Below, piece after piece: positions 5,754 to 12,467 of a stretch of DNA of 13,964 bases; the stretch's first letter is position 1, and every line of letters begins with the position of its first letter. A model generated the notes under the pieces. The model searched no databases. It was not told the DNA's origin and saw nothing but the letters and a program-made list of their open reading frames with translations. Position numbers and translations under genes: made by a program. Origin of the DNA: UBA1447 sp964568955 (GTDB lineage Bacteria > Bacillota > Clostridia > Oscillospirales > Acutalibacteraceae); the NCBI GenBank assembly GCA_964568955.1, contig CAZMSM010000053.1:1-13964 (forward strand), given 5' to 3'.

Positions 5754-7238
5754 TTAATTTATTGGCAGTACAAAAACAAATTCGGTGTATTGATTTTCGA
5801 TACTGTTGACGCTGATATGGCCGCCATGCAGTTCAATAATCGATTTTACAATATACAGGCCCAGCCCTGTGCCTTTGACATCAAAGCTTCTAGCCTTGTC
5901 CACCTTGTAAAAGCGTTCAAACACTCTGCCGATTTCCTCGGAGGAAATGCCGGTGCCCGTGTTTTTGATTTTTACCACAACGTTGTCTTTTTCTTCATAA
6001 GCGGCGATGTATATAGAGCCGCACGTCGGGGTGAATTTAACCGCATTGTCCACAAGATTGTAAATGATTTGGTTTATCATACTCTCATCTGCCGACAAAT
6101 AAACGCTGCTCATTTGGTCAAGGCCGAAAATCGTTATTCTTTTCTTTTCAACAATCTGTTCGAATGAAAGCGCGGTTTTGAAAATCTGCTCTGCAATGTC
6201 AAAACGTACGGGTTTTAGCGTTAATTCGCCGGCTTCGATTTTAGACATGTTCAGCATGCCTGTAACCAGTCGCGAAAGACGCTTGATTTCATCGCTGACA
6301 ATATTTAGGTAATACTCCCGCTTGTCCGCATCAATCGTTCCGTCAAGCATACCGTCAATAAATCCGCCAATGGTGGTCATCGGTGTTTTTAGCTCGTGTG
6401 ATACATTCGCCACAAAACTCCTTCGTGAGGATTCCAGTGTGGCCAAGTCTTTTGCCATGCTGTTAAAGCCGGCTGCCAGTTCCGCCAGCTCGTCATCGCC
6501 GCTGACCTTTACGCGGTAACTAAAATCGCCCGCCGCAAAACGCCTGGTAGCGGCTGACATTTGCCTTAATGGTTTGGTTACCCGGTAAATCATGTAGTAT
6601 ACGGTGATAAAAGCGATAGCCATCGCAAGCAAAGAGGCAAAGCCGAACATGCGCAGCATCGATATGACATAGGGGCCCAGTACCGAGGCAACAGGTTGTG
6701 CGGCAAAAACAATGCCGATGGCTTGTTCATCCGCAAAAATCGGTTTTGCGACAACCAGATGGGGGTTGTCGTATAGGCCGTCAAGGTCACTTAGCTCACT
6801 GTAGCTGCCGGTTTCGATAGCTTGTTTGATAACTTGCCCCGGTAAATTAAACCTGCCGTGGATATTGCATGTGCCGGGCATGACAATCATATCCTCACGC
6901 AACAAATCACGGCAATAAATGACTTTTCCATCCGTGTTGGAAATATAAATATCCGCGTCAATTGCCGAGGATAGCAGCGACAGGGTATTGCAAATCAGCA
7001 GCACGGAGCCGCTTTCGTTTTGTTTCATATAGCCGGAGTTGACGAGTTCTGCGGTTGTTTTCGCAACGCTTTGGGCGTTTTCGTCCAAGAGCTGTTCCTT
7101 TTCGCTCAGCCATGAGTTGGAGATAAAAAATAGCAAAGCTCCGCCCAAAACGACAAAACTTAAAAAAATTACCGCTGAGACGATGATAAAATATTTTCGA
7201 AAGAGGTTCGTTTTTCTTTTGATACTTTTGATACGCAT
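5754..7238 (-). CDS. HAMP-domain sensor histidine kinase
   Basis: A 494-residue inner-membrane sensor kinase that autophosphorylates and passes phosphate to the regulator encoded just upstream. Membrane segments at about 16-39 and 191-218 bracket an extracytoplasmic sensor of about 150 residues, possibly a PAS/Cache-like fold. A HAMP linker (219-270), HisKA with phospho-acceptor H281 (NVSHELKTPM), and an HATPase domain follow. N box: IIYNLVDNAV (N394, N398). F box: FERFYK. G2: GTGLGL. The G1 box reads NTGTG, so the usual first Asp of DxGxG is Asn, as in a number of clostridial kinases. The ATG at 7238 lies 9 nt past the regulator stop, with AAGGAT (7251-7256) as ribosome site inside the regulator end, so the two are co-translated. 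Probable signal: envelope or secretion stress, inferred from htrA next door. Confidence 0.92.
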   Translation of the reverse strand: MRIKSIKRKTNLFRKYFIIVSAVIFLSFVVLGGALLFFISNSWLSEKEQLLDENAQSVAKTTAELVNSGYMKQNESGSVLLICNTLSLLSSAIDADIYISNTDGKVIYCRDLLREDMIVMPGTCNIHGRFNLPGQVIKQAIETGSYSELSDLDGLYDNPHLVVAKPIFADEQAIGIVFAAQPVASVLGPYVISMLRMFGFASLLAMAIAFITVYYMIYRVTKPLRQMSAATRRFAAGDFSYRVKVSGDDELAELAAGFNSMAKDLATLESSRRSFVANVSHELKTPMTTIGGFIDGMLDGTIDADKREYYLNIVSDEIKRLSRLVTGMLNMSKIEAGELTLKPVRFDIAEQIFKTALSFEQIVEKKRITIFGLDQMSSVYLSADESMINQIIYNLVDNAVKFTPTCGSIYIAAYEEKDNVVVKIKNTGTGISSEEIGRVFERFYKVDKARSFDVKGTGLGLYIVKSIIELHGGHISVNSIENQYTEFVFVLPIN

Positions 7239-7247
7239 GCTTGTGTA

Positions 7248-7937
7248 TTAATCCTTTGTTTCAAATTTATAGCCTACGCTCCAAACAGTTTTTAGTTCCC
7301 ATTTTTCCGACACGTGTTCCAACTTTTCGCGCAGACGTTTGACGTGAACATCAATCGTTCTTGAGTCGCCATAGTAGTCAAAGCCCCACACCTCATCGAG
7401 CAATTGGTCCCTCGTGTACACCCTGTTGGGGTTGCTCGCTAAGTGGTAGATAAGCTCCATTTCTTTGGGCGGTGTATCCACTTTTTTGCCGTCTATCTTA
7501 AGTTCGTAGTTCGTCAGGTTGATGGACAGCTTATCGAAAACAACCTCTTTAATAGTGTTTTCGGAAGTGCCGGAGGTTCTGCGCAACACAGCCTTTACCC
7601 GTGCCACAACCTCTTTTGCGTCAAAAGGTTTAACAACATAGTCGTCTGCACCGAGTTCCAAACCCAGCACTTTGTCAAAGGTCTCGCCTTTTGCCGTGAG
7701 CATGATAATCGGCTTGTTGGACGTTTTACGGATTTCGCGGCAGACCTGCCAACCGTCAAGTTGCGGTAGCATAATGTCGAGCAGGACTAAATCAGGATTG
7801 TTTTCCTGAAAGACTTTTAGCGCCGTTACCCCGTCATGGGCCAGCAGAACCCTGTATTGCTCTTTTTCAAGGTATAGCCTCAGAAGCTCACAAATGTTTG
7901 TGTCATCATCCACAACCAGGATTTTTTCGTTCGCCAT
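7248..7937 (-). CDS. OmpR/PhoB-family response regulator
   Basis: A 229-residue DNA-binding regulator. The receiver domain (1-120) has acidic pocket D10-D12, phospho-acceptor D54 (LLDIMLP), T81 and K103 (KPF), all intact. The winged-helix effector domain (about 130-227) shows the family pattern PPKEMELIYHLASNPNRVYT, then SRTIDVHVKRLREKLE and WSVGYKF. Phosphorylation by the kinase encoded 9 nt downstream should promote dimerisation and binding to direct repeats. The start at 7937 has AAGGAG 10 nt upstream. First gene of a regulator-kinase-htrA unit. Likely targets are htrA and its own promoter, where an unusual direct repeat lies over the -35 region. Closest functional analogue by context is CssR, but I cannot separate it from PhoP/ResD-type regulators by sequence alone. 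Confidence 0.94.
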   Translation of the reverse strand: MANEKILVVDDDTNICELLRLYLEKEQYRVLLAHDGVTALKVFQENNPDLVLLDIMLPQLDGWQVCREIRKTSNKPIIMLTAKGETFDKVLGLELGADDYVVKPFDAKEVVARVKAVLRRTSGTSENTIKEVVFDKLSINLTNYELKIDGKKVDTPPKEMELIYHLASNPNRVYTRDQLLDEVWGFDYYGDSRTIDVHVKRLREKLEHVSEKWELKTVWSVGYKFETKD

Positions 7938-7996
7938 GGGATATCAACTCCTTTATTATTTACGCTTTGAAACCGTGGGATAGAAGCTCTGTTCTT

Positions 7997-8028
7997 ATTA
8001 TACGCTTTTACTTTTGTACTTTTTGTAC
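7997..8028 (-). promoter_or_regulatory. Promoter of regulator operon with direct repeats
   Basis: Minus-strand TATAAT (7997-8002) is a perfect -10, about 60 nt before the regulator ATG. The -35 position has no TTGACA-like hexamer. Instead, on the plus strand TTTTGTAC occurs at 8012-8019 and again at 8021-8028, with a shortened TTTTAC at 8006-8011. Tandem 8-mers at 9-bp period across a poor -35 are a plausible site for an OmpR-type regulator, suggesting autoregulation. Confidence 0.5.
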
Positions 8029-8111
8029 GTATTGTGAATAGTCGGAAAATCTTTTATGACAATAGTATACTGTATTTTCGGCAGATAATCCAACTATTTT
8101 TATAATTAGCA

Positions 8112-8148
8112 CAAAAGCGGCCCCCACATTACGTGTCAGCCGCTTTTG
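8112..8148 (-). terminator. galM: Terminator hairpin after galM
   Basis: CAAAAGCGGC (8112-8121) pairs perfectly over 10 bp with GCCGCTTTTG (8139-8148), loop 17 nt. It begins 10 nt past the galM stop. The minus-strand T-run lies within the distal arm (CTTTTG), and the tail TGCTAATTATAAAAA is only moderately U-rich. It separates the metabolic block from the regulator promoter. Confidence 0.72.
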
Positions 8149-8158
8149 GATTATTTGC

Positions 8159-9208
8159 TTATGCCGTATAAGTCGAAAACTTGAAAGAGGTGCGTGAAGT
8201 AAATTTTTCCCCCGCCTTAAAGAGGCATTGCGGGAAGGAGGGCTGATTGGGCGTATCCGGGAAATACTGCGTTTCAAGGCAAAATCCGGCGCCTTGCCCC
8301 ATCAGATGACCGCCTTTGCCCGTGACATCTTTTAAAAAATTACCCGTATAAAGCTGAACCCCGGGCAAGTCCGTAAAGACTTCCATCACCCTTGCGCTTA
8401 TCGGCTCCCACACAACGGCGGCTGAAATGTCTTTGGGGCGTGTGTTTAGGCAAAAGTTATGGTCATAGCCTTTGCAGTTTAAAAGCTGTTCGTCGTTGGC
8501 TGTGATATCAAGCCCGATTGTTTTGGGCACTGTAAAATCAAAGGGCGTACCCTTCACGGCGCGCAATTCACCCGTGGGGATGCTGGCACTGTCCGTCGGG
8601 GTGAAATAATCGGCACTAATTTGCATCACATGCCCCAAAACATTACCCGCATCGTAGCCGCCAAGGTTAAAGTAGGTGTGATTGGTTAAATTGATAACCG
8701 TATCTTCATCACTTACCGCACAGTAGTCGATGATAAGCTCATTTTCGTCCGTTAAAGTGTATACCGTCTTGACATCCAGCTCCCCCGGGAAGCCATGGGC
8801 ACCCGCAGGGCTTGTATAACGTAGCTCCAAGGCGTTCGCACCCAGCGGCACAGCATCCCATACCGCGTGAGAAAGCTCGCCGCCGCCGTGCAGGCAAGTG
8901 GCGTTTTTCTCATTTTTTGTCAGGTGGAATATTTTGTCGCCCAGTTTAAATTCGCCGTCGGCAATGCGGTTGGCATAGCGCCCGACAAGCTGCCCTTGGT
9001 AATTGGAACGCTCCAAATGCCCATCCAAGTCATCGAAACCGATGGTAACATCCTTAAAAACCCCATCTTTATCGGGCATTGAGAGCGCTTGAAGGGTGCC
9101 GCCGTAGGTCAAAATCTCTGCCGAGGCACCGACTGCATTTTTGATAGTGTAAAGCTCAACTGCCTTACAGTCTTTTGTTGTGCCGAATGGCTTTTTTTCT
9201 ATACTCAT
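8159..9208 (-). CDS. galM: Aldose 1-epimerase (galactose mutarotase)
   Basis: A 349-residue cytoplasmic enzyme interconverting alpha and beta anomers of glucose or galactose so that kinases receive the usable form. Family signatures: TCLHGG with H107, NLTNHTYFNLGG with N176 and the catalytic acid H177, GYDHNFCL (D249, H250), LPGVQLYTGNF and the catalytic base E312 in LETQYFPDTPNQ. Full family length (about 340-350). The frame continues upstream 18 codons to a TTG without a ribosome site; the ATG at 9208 has GGAGG 13 nt ahead, slightly long, and matches the usual N terminus. It lies 71 nt after the HAD phosphatase gene on the same strand and is last before a terminator. A second reading frame over its 3' end (8008-8277) looks non-coding. 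Confidence 0.94.
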   Translation of the reverse strand: MSIEKKPFGTTKDCKAVELYTIKNAVGASAEILTYGGTLQALSMPDKDGVFKDVTIGFDDLDGHLERSNYQGQLVGRYANRIADGEFKLGDKIFHLTKNEKNATCLHGGGELSHAVWDAVPLGANALELRYTSPAGAHGFPGELDVKTVYTLTDENELIIDYCAVSDEDTVINLTNHTYFNLGGYDAGNVLGHVMQISADYFTPTDSASIPTGELRAVKGTPFDFTVPKTIGLDITANDEQLLNCKGYDHNFCLNTRPKDISAAVVWEPISARVMEVFTDLPGVQLYTGNFLKDVTGKGGHLMGQGAGFCLETQYFPDTPNQPSFPQCLFKAGEKFTSRTSFKFSTYTA

Positions 9209-9279
9209 AAAGTTTTGTAGTCCTCCGCTTTCCTCAAAGTTTCTTCCGATTTTCTCCCGCAACGGTGGGGTCTGTTTTT

Positions 9280-9936
9280 TTATAAGTTGTTACAGCTTTC
9301 GATGATGTCAAAAACATCATTCAGCGTTTGAGTGACAAAATCCGCCCCGGCTGCGCGAAGCTCTGCCTGTGAAAAAGAGGTGGTTAAGGCTAGGCAATGC
9401 ATGCCGGCGGCCTTTGCCGCTTTTACACCGGAAAGCGCGTCTTCGACGACCAACGTTGTGGAAGGTTCAAAACCCGCTTTGTTTGCCGCGGTTAGAAAAA
9501 TTTCAGGATGCGGCTTTTTATGTTTGACATCGCTACCGGTCACCAGTGCCGAAAAAACACTTTTGTCCACCCCGATGCAGGTAAGGTTGCATGCCACCTT
9601 GATGGCATCGGCTGCAGAGGCAAGAGCAATTTTTATACCACGCCGGGCCATGCCGTCAAGCACCGACTTTGACCACGGGTAAACGGTTACGCGCTCTTGG
9701 GCCTTGGCGATATAAATCTCATAGGCCTTATCCTTCATATCCATGGTGAAAGGCACGCCGTGTTTTTCTGCCACACCGCCGATAAATTTGTTTTCGCCCA
9801 TGCCGGTGAAGGGTTTAAAATCCTCCGGCTTTGCGTCAATGCCCCAATCTTTTAGGGCTTCTATGCCGGCAAGGGTGATGGCTTCTTCCGAATCCACCAA
9901 CACACCGTCCATGTCGAATATTACAGTGTTAATCAT
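9280..9936 (-). CDS. HAD-superfamily phosphatase, beta-phosphoglucomutase-like
   Basis: A 218-residue haloacid dehalogenase hydrolase of subfamily IA. Motif I FDMDGVLVDS gives nucleophile D8 and acid D10; a helical cap (about 15-90) follows; motif II is in IALASAA; motif III is the Lys in KHKKPHPEIF; motif IV is VVEDALSGVKAAKAAG. These are the features of small sugar-phosphate phosphatases and beta-phosphoglucomutase, and the neighbouring galM is compatible with hexose-phosphate metabolism. The exact substrate cannot be assigned. The frame is open to 10026, but AAGGAG (9945-9950, spacing 8) marks the ATG at 9936, and the extra upstream codons would translate the 8-bp repeat array into a meaningless Ser/Pro/Phe/Leu run. 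Gap of 121 nt to the malic enzyme gene upstream. Confidence 0.9.
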   Translation of the reverse strand: MINTVIFDMDGVLVDSEEAITLAGIEALKDWGIDAKPEDFKPFTGMGENKFIGGVAEKHGVPFTMDMKDKAYEIYIAKAQERVTVYPWSKSVLDGMARRGIKIALASAADAIKVACNLTCIGVDKSVFSALVTGSDVKHKKPHPEIFLTAANKAGFEPSTTLVVEDALSGVKAAKAAGMHCLALTTSFSQAELRAAGADFVTQTLNDVFDIIESCNNL

Positions 9937-9971
9937 TGAGGGGTCTCCTTCGTCTGTGGTTGTACAGTTAA

Positions 9972-10003
9972 GAGAAAGTGAGAAAGGGAGAAAGGGAGAA
10001 AGG
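9972..10003. repeat. 8-bp tandem repeat array, four units
   Basis: Four contiguous copies of an 8-mer: GAGAAAGT, then GAGAAAGG three times, ending in a partial GAG. It lies in the gap between the malic enzyme and HAD phosphatase genes, 36 bp upstream of the latter ATG, purine-only on the plus strand except for one T. Transcribed as pyrimidines (CCTTTCTC) in the mRNA. Confidence 0.9.
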
Positions 10004-10039
10004 GAGTATGCCGATTTAAAAACCAACGCTACTCCCTTT
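9999..10039 (-). terminator. Possible terminator of malic enzyme gene
   Basis: AAAGGGAGT (9999-10007) pairs over 9 bp with ACTCCCTTT (10031-10039), loop 23 nt. It begins 18 nt past the malic enzyme stop. The distal arm belongs to the last unit of the 8-bp array, so the tail is C/T-rich rather than a pure U-tract. Terminator activity is uncertain; it may be a partial attenuator between the two genes. Confidence 0.45.
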
Positions 10040-10057
10040 AAAGCTTATTAAATTCGG

Positions 10058-11227
10058 TTAAATTCGTGCAACACCGGTGTCTCTTGCGGCTTGTGCGACT
10101 GCCTTTGCAACCGCGGGGCCGACCCTTGCATCAAAAGCTTTGGGTAAAATATACTCGGCGGTCAGCTCTTCGTCGGAAATGAGGCCGGCAATCGCTTTCG
10201 CCGCGGCTATTTTCATTTCCTCATTGATGTCGCTGGCTCTGACATCGAGCGTGCCCCTGAAGATGCCGGGGAAGGCGAGCACATTATTAATTTGGTTGGG
10301 GAAATCGCTGCGGCCCGTACCCACTACCGCCGCACCGGCGTGTAGGGCAAGGTCGGGCATAATTTCAGGCACGGGGTTGGACATAGCCATAACGATAGCG
10401 TCCGTGTTCATGGAGCTGACCATTGCCTCGTTAACGGTGTCGGGTGCGGAAACGCCGACAAAGATATCCGAGCCTTTGAGCGCGTCGGCAAGCGTACCTC
10501 TTAAGCGGTTCTTGTTGGTGAAATCTGCAAGTTCCTGCTTGGCAGGTGTTAAGTCATCACCGTCGCAAATAATCCCTTTGCGGTCACACATAATGATGTC
10601 TTTTACGCCAAGGGACACAAACAGTTTAGCAATAGCGACACCGGCCGCGCCGGCACCACCGAATACGACAACACAGTCCTTCATGTCTTTTTTGACAAAC
10701 TTAAGGGCGTTTATGACGGCTGCCATGCAAACCACAGCGGTACCGTGTTGGTCGTCGTGGAAAATCGGGATGTCGCAGATTTCCTTGAGCCTGCGCTCTA
10801 TTTCAAAGCAACGGGGGGCTGATATATCTTCCAGATTTATGCCGCCGAAGCTGCCGGCCAAGAGGGCTACTGTATTGACAATGTCGTCAACCTCTTTGGA
10901 GCGGATGCAAAGAGGGATGGCGTCAACGCCGCCGAATTCCTTAAACAGGACACATTTGCCTTCCATGACCGGCATACCGGCTTCCGGACCGATGTCGCCC
11001 AAACCGAGTACCGCGGTGCCATCTGTGACGACAGCAACGATGTTCCAGCGGCGGGTTAGTTCATAGCTTTTGTTGACATCTTTTTGGATTTCGAGGCAAG
11101 GTTGGGCAACACCGGGGGTGTATGCGAGCGAAAGCTCCTCTTTATTATTCACCGTGGCGCGGGCAGTGACTTCCAGTTTGCCTTTCCACTCGTAGTGTAA
11201 TCGTAGCGATTCTTTTGCATAATCCAT
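10058..11227 (-). CDS. Malic enzyme (short prokaryotic type)
   Basis: A 389-residue cytoplasmic enzyme catalysing oxidative decarboxylation of malate to pyruvate and CO2 with NAD(P)+. Malic N-terminal domain: YTPGVAQPC with catalytic Y36, VVTDGTAVLGLGDIGP, MEGKCVLFKEFGG (K91, K96). Metal ligands are expected at E133-D134 (NLEDISAPRCFEIE) and D159 (FHDDQHGTA). The NAD-binding domain starts at about 165 with VVFGGAGAAGVAIAKLF; an Asp at the end of the next strand (IIMCDRKG) leans towards NAD+, though this is not decisive. SNPVPEIMP is present. The length is typical of the short form without the phosphotransacetylase-like extension. ATG at 11227, ribosome site AAGGAAT at rather long spacing. Upstream neighbour is the LDH2-type dehydrogenase, so two malate-using enzymes stand in tandem. 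Confidence 0.95.
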   Translation of the reverse strand: MDYAKESLRLHYEWKGKLEVTARATVNNKEELSLAYTPGVAQPCLEIQKDVNKSYELTRRWNIVAVVTDGTAVLGLGDIGPEAGMPVMEGKCVLFKEFGGVDAIPLCIRSKEVDDIVNTVALLAGSFGGINLEDISAPRCFEIERRLKEICDIPIFHDDQHGTAVVCMAAVINALKFVKKDMKDCVVVFGGAGAAGVAIAKLFVSLGVKDIIMCDRKGIICDGDDLTPAKQELADFTNKNRLRGTLADALKGSDIFVGVSAPDTVNEAMVSSMNTDAIVMAMSNPVPEIMPDLALHAGAAVVGTGRSDFPNQINNVLAFPGIFRGTLDVRASDINEEMKIAAAKAIAGLISDEELTAEYILPKAFDARVGPAVAKAVAQAARDTGVARI

Positions 11228-11280
11228 AATTATTTATCATTCCTTTATTTTTGTAGGTGTAAACATTCATTCTGTAGGGA

Positions 11281-11297
11281 CGAGCTGCGTGCGCTCG
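11281..11297. repeat. REP-like GC-rich hairpin
   Basis: CGAGC (11281-11285), 7-nt loop TGCGTGC, GCTCG (11293-11297), inside TGTAGGGACGAGC...GCTCGGG in an otherwise AT-rich 90-bp spacer. No T-run follows on either strand, so it is not a good intrinsic terminator. The TGTAGGG-plus-GC-palindrome form recalls dispersed intergenic elements I associate with gut Firmicutes. Only one copy is in this window. Confidence 0.4.
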
Positions 11298-11299
11298 GG

Positions 11300-11320
11300 A
11301 AATCTAACATCTAGCGTCTA
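11300..11320. repeat. 7-bp degenerate tandem repeat at dehydrogenase stop
   Basis: Three 7-mers in register, AAATCTA, ACATCTA and GCGTCTA, each ending TCTA. On the minus strand they read TAGACGC, TAGATGT, TAGATTT, and the first TAG is the stop codon of the LDH2-type dehydrogenase. Short and degenerate, so possibly chance. Confidence 0.35.
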
Positions 11321-12424
11321 AACTTCCCAAGGGAAGGTATACTTTGTCAGCTTGAGGTCATCGCGAACCTTGCATAATTCAAGTTGAACCGCTTCGTTAA
11401 TCGGCACACCGGAATCCTTGCGTTGCAGCCAAACTTCATGTTCTTTTTCACCTGCGGTAAAGATGCGGTCTTGACCCGGTGCTTTTTCCGACGCGCGCAG
11501 CTCACGCAGAATGTCGCCCGCTGTTTTCTTGAACTCTTCAAGTCCCATAAAAGCTTCCGTATCGATAGCAATAAAGAAATGACCAAGATGGTAAGGCGCA
11601 TCCTTGCCGTCTTTTTTACCTGTGAGCATTTTAAGAAAACTGCCTTGCTGTAAAGCGGCAGAAAGCACTTCAATAACCGTTGCATAGCTGTAGCCTTTGT
11701 AACCGGCCAGTTCTTCGCCAATGCCACCCAAAGGGGCCAACGCTGCTTCGCCGGTGTTTAAATCTTTGAGAATTTGGTCGGTGTCTGTCTTGGGCTCGCC
11801 GTCCCTGCCAATAACCATACCCGACGGTGTTGCCTTGCCGATTCTTGAAAAATATTCCAGCTTGCCGCGTTGGGTGATAGAAGTCGCGCAGTCAATGTTA
11901 AAATCAAACTCTTCATCGGTTGGGAAGCCGATGGTAAGGGGATTGGTGCCAAGCATATTTTCAACACCGAAGGTTGGTGCAATGGAAGGGCGCGCATTTG
12001 TGCCGGTCATGCCAATCATACCCGCTTTGCTGGCCATAGTGGTGTAGTAGCCGGCGATGCCGTAATGGCAGGAGTTGCGCACCGCAACCATACCCATGCC
12101 ATATTTTTTTGCCTTTTCAATGGCCAGCGACATGGCTTTAAAGCCGATAACTTGGCCCATGCCGTCATGCCCGTCAACCACCGCGGTTGTAGCCGTTTCG
12201 CGGACTATTTCGTAGTTTGTTACGGGGTTTTGGATACCGATATTAATCCTATCGATGTAGATAGGCTTAAAACGGTTCACACCGTGGGATTCGATCCCTC
12301 TTTTGTCCGATTCCAGTAAAACATCCGCACAGATTTTTGCGTCCTCACGTGGGATGCCCACCCCTGCGAAGGCGTCCTCTACGAACTCGTAGAGCGTCTT
12401 CCAATCAACAGTAACTTTTGCCAT
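11318..12424 (-). CDS. LDH2-family malate/L-lactate dehydrogenase
   Basis: A 368-residue NAD(P)-dependent 2-hydroxyacid oxidoreductase of the Ldh_2 (YiaK/ComC/MdH) family, unrelated in fold to classical Rossmann lactate and malate dehydrogenases. Signatures: ESDKRGIESHGVNRF with H47, the catalytic-region NSCHYGIAGYY with H120, GMTGTNARPSIAP for nucleotide contact, and LGTNPLTIGFPT. Length is typical (330-370). Substrate in the family varies (malate, lactate, ureidoglycolate, diketogulonate); malate is suggested by the adjacent malic enzyme but not proven. The start at 12424 has GGAGG at 8-nt spacing, and the frame's 5 upstream codons are discarded. It begins 43 nt after the glycerol kinase stop with no terminator between, so the two probably share an mRNA. 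Confidence 0.9.
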   Translation of the reverse strand: MAKVTVDWKTLYEFVEDAFAGVGIPREDAKICADVLLESDKRGIESHGVNRFKPIYIDRINIGIQNPVTNYEIVRETATTAVVDGHDGMGQVIGFKAMSLAIEKAKKYGMGMVAVRNSCHYGIAGYYTTMASKAGMIGMTGTNARPSIAPTFGVENMLGTNPLTIGFPTDEEFDFNIDCATSITQRGKLEYFSRIGKATPSGMVIGRDGEPKTDTDQILKDLNTGEAALAPLGGIGEELAGYKGYSYATVIEVLSAALQQGSFLKMLTGKKDGKDAPYHLGHFFIAIDTEAFMGLEEFKKTAGDILRELRASEKAPGQDRIFTAGEKEHEVWLQRKDSGVPINEAVQLELCKVRDDLKLTKYTFPWEV

Positions 12425-12467
12425 GATTAAATCCTCCATTTCATATATTTATTCTAAATTTAAAAAA

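Noticed and set aside
8008..8277. Minus-strand frame of 89 codons over the galM end and spacer
   Set aside because: It starts inside galM in another frame, has no ribosome site, runs through the galM terminator and regulator promoter, and is rich in R/S/K without any family pattern.
9937..10026. N-terminal extension of the HAD phosphatase through the 8-bp repeat
   Set aside because: It would precede the conserved FDMDG strand with a repeat-encoded Ser/Pro/Phe/Leu run; the internal ATG has AAGGAG at 8 nt.
10077..11066. Long plus-strand frame of 329 codons
   Set aside because: Antisense to the malic enzyme gene, whose motifs are unambiguous; the frame is rich in Ser/Ala/Pro as expected from reverse-reading GC-biased codons.
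11281..11297. Intrinsic terminator of the LDH2-type dehydrogenase
   Set aside because: Stem is only 5 bp and no U-tract follows, so it is better viewed as a REP-like hairpin.
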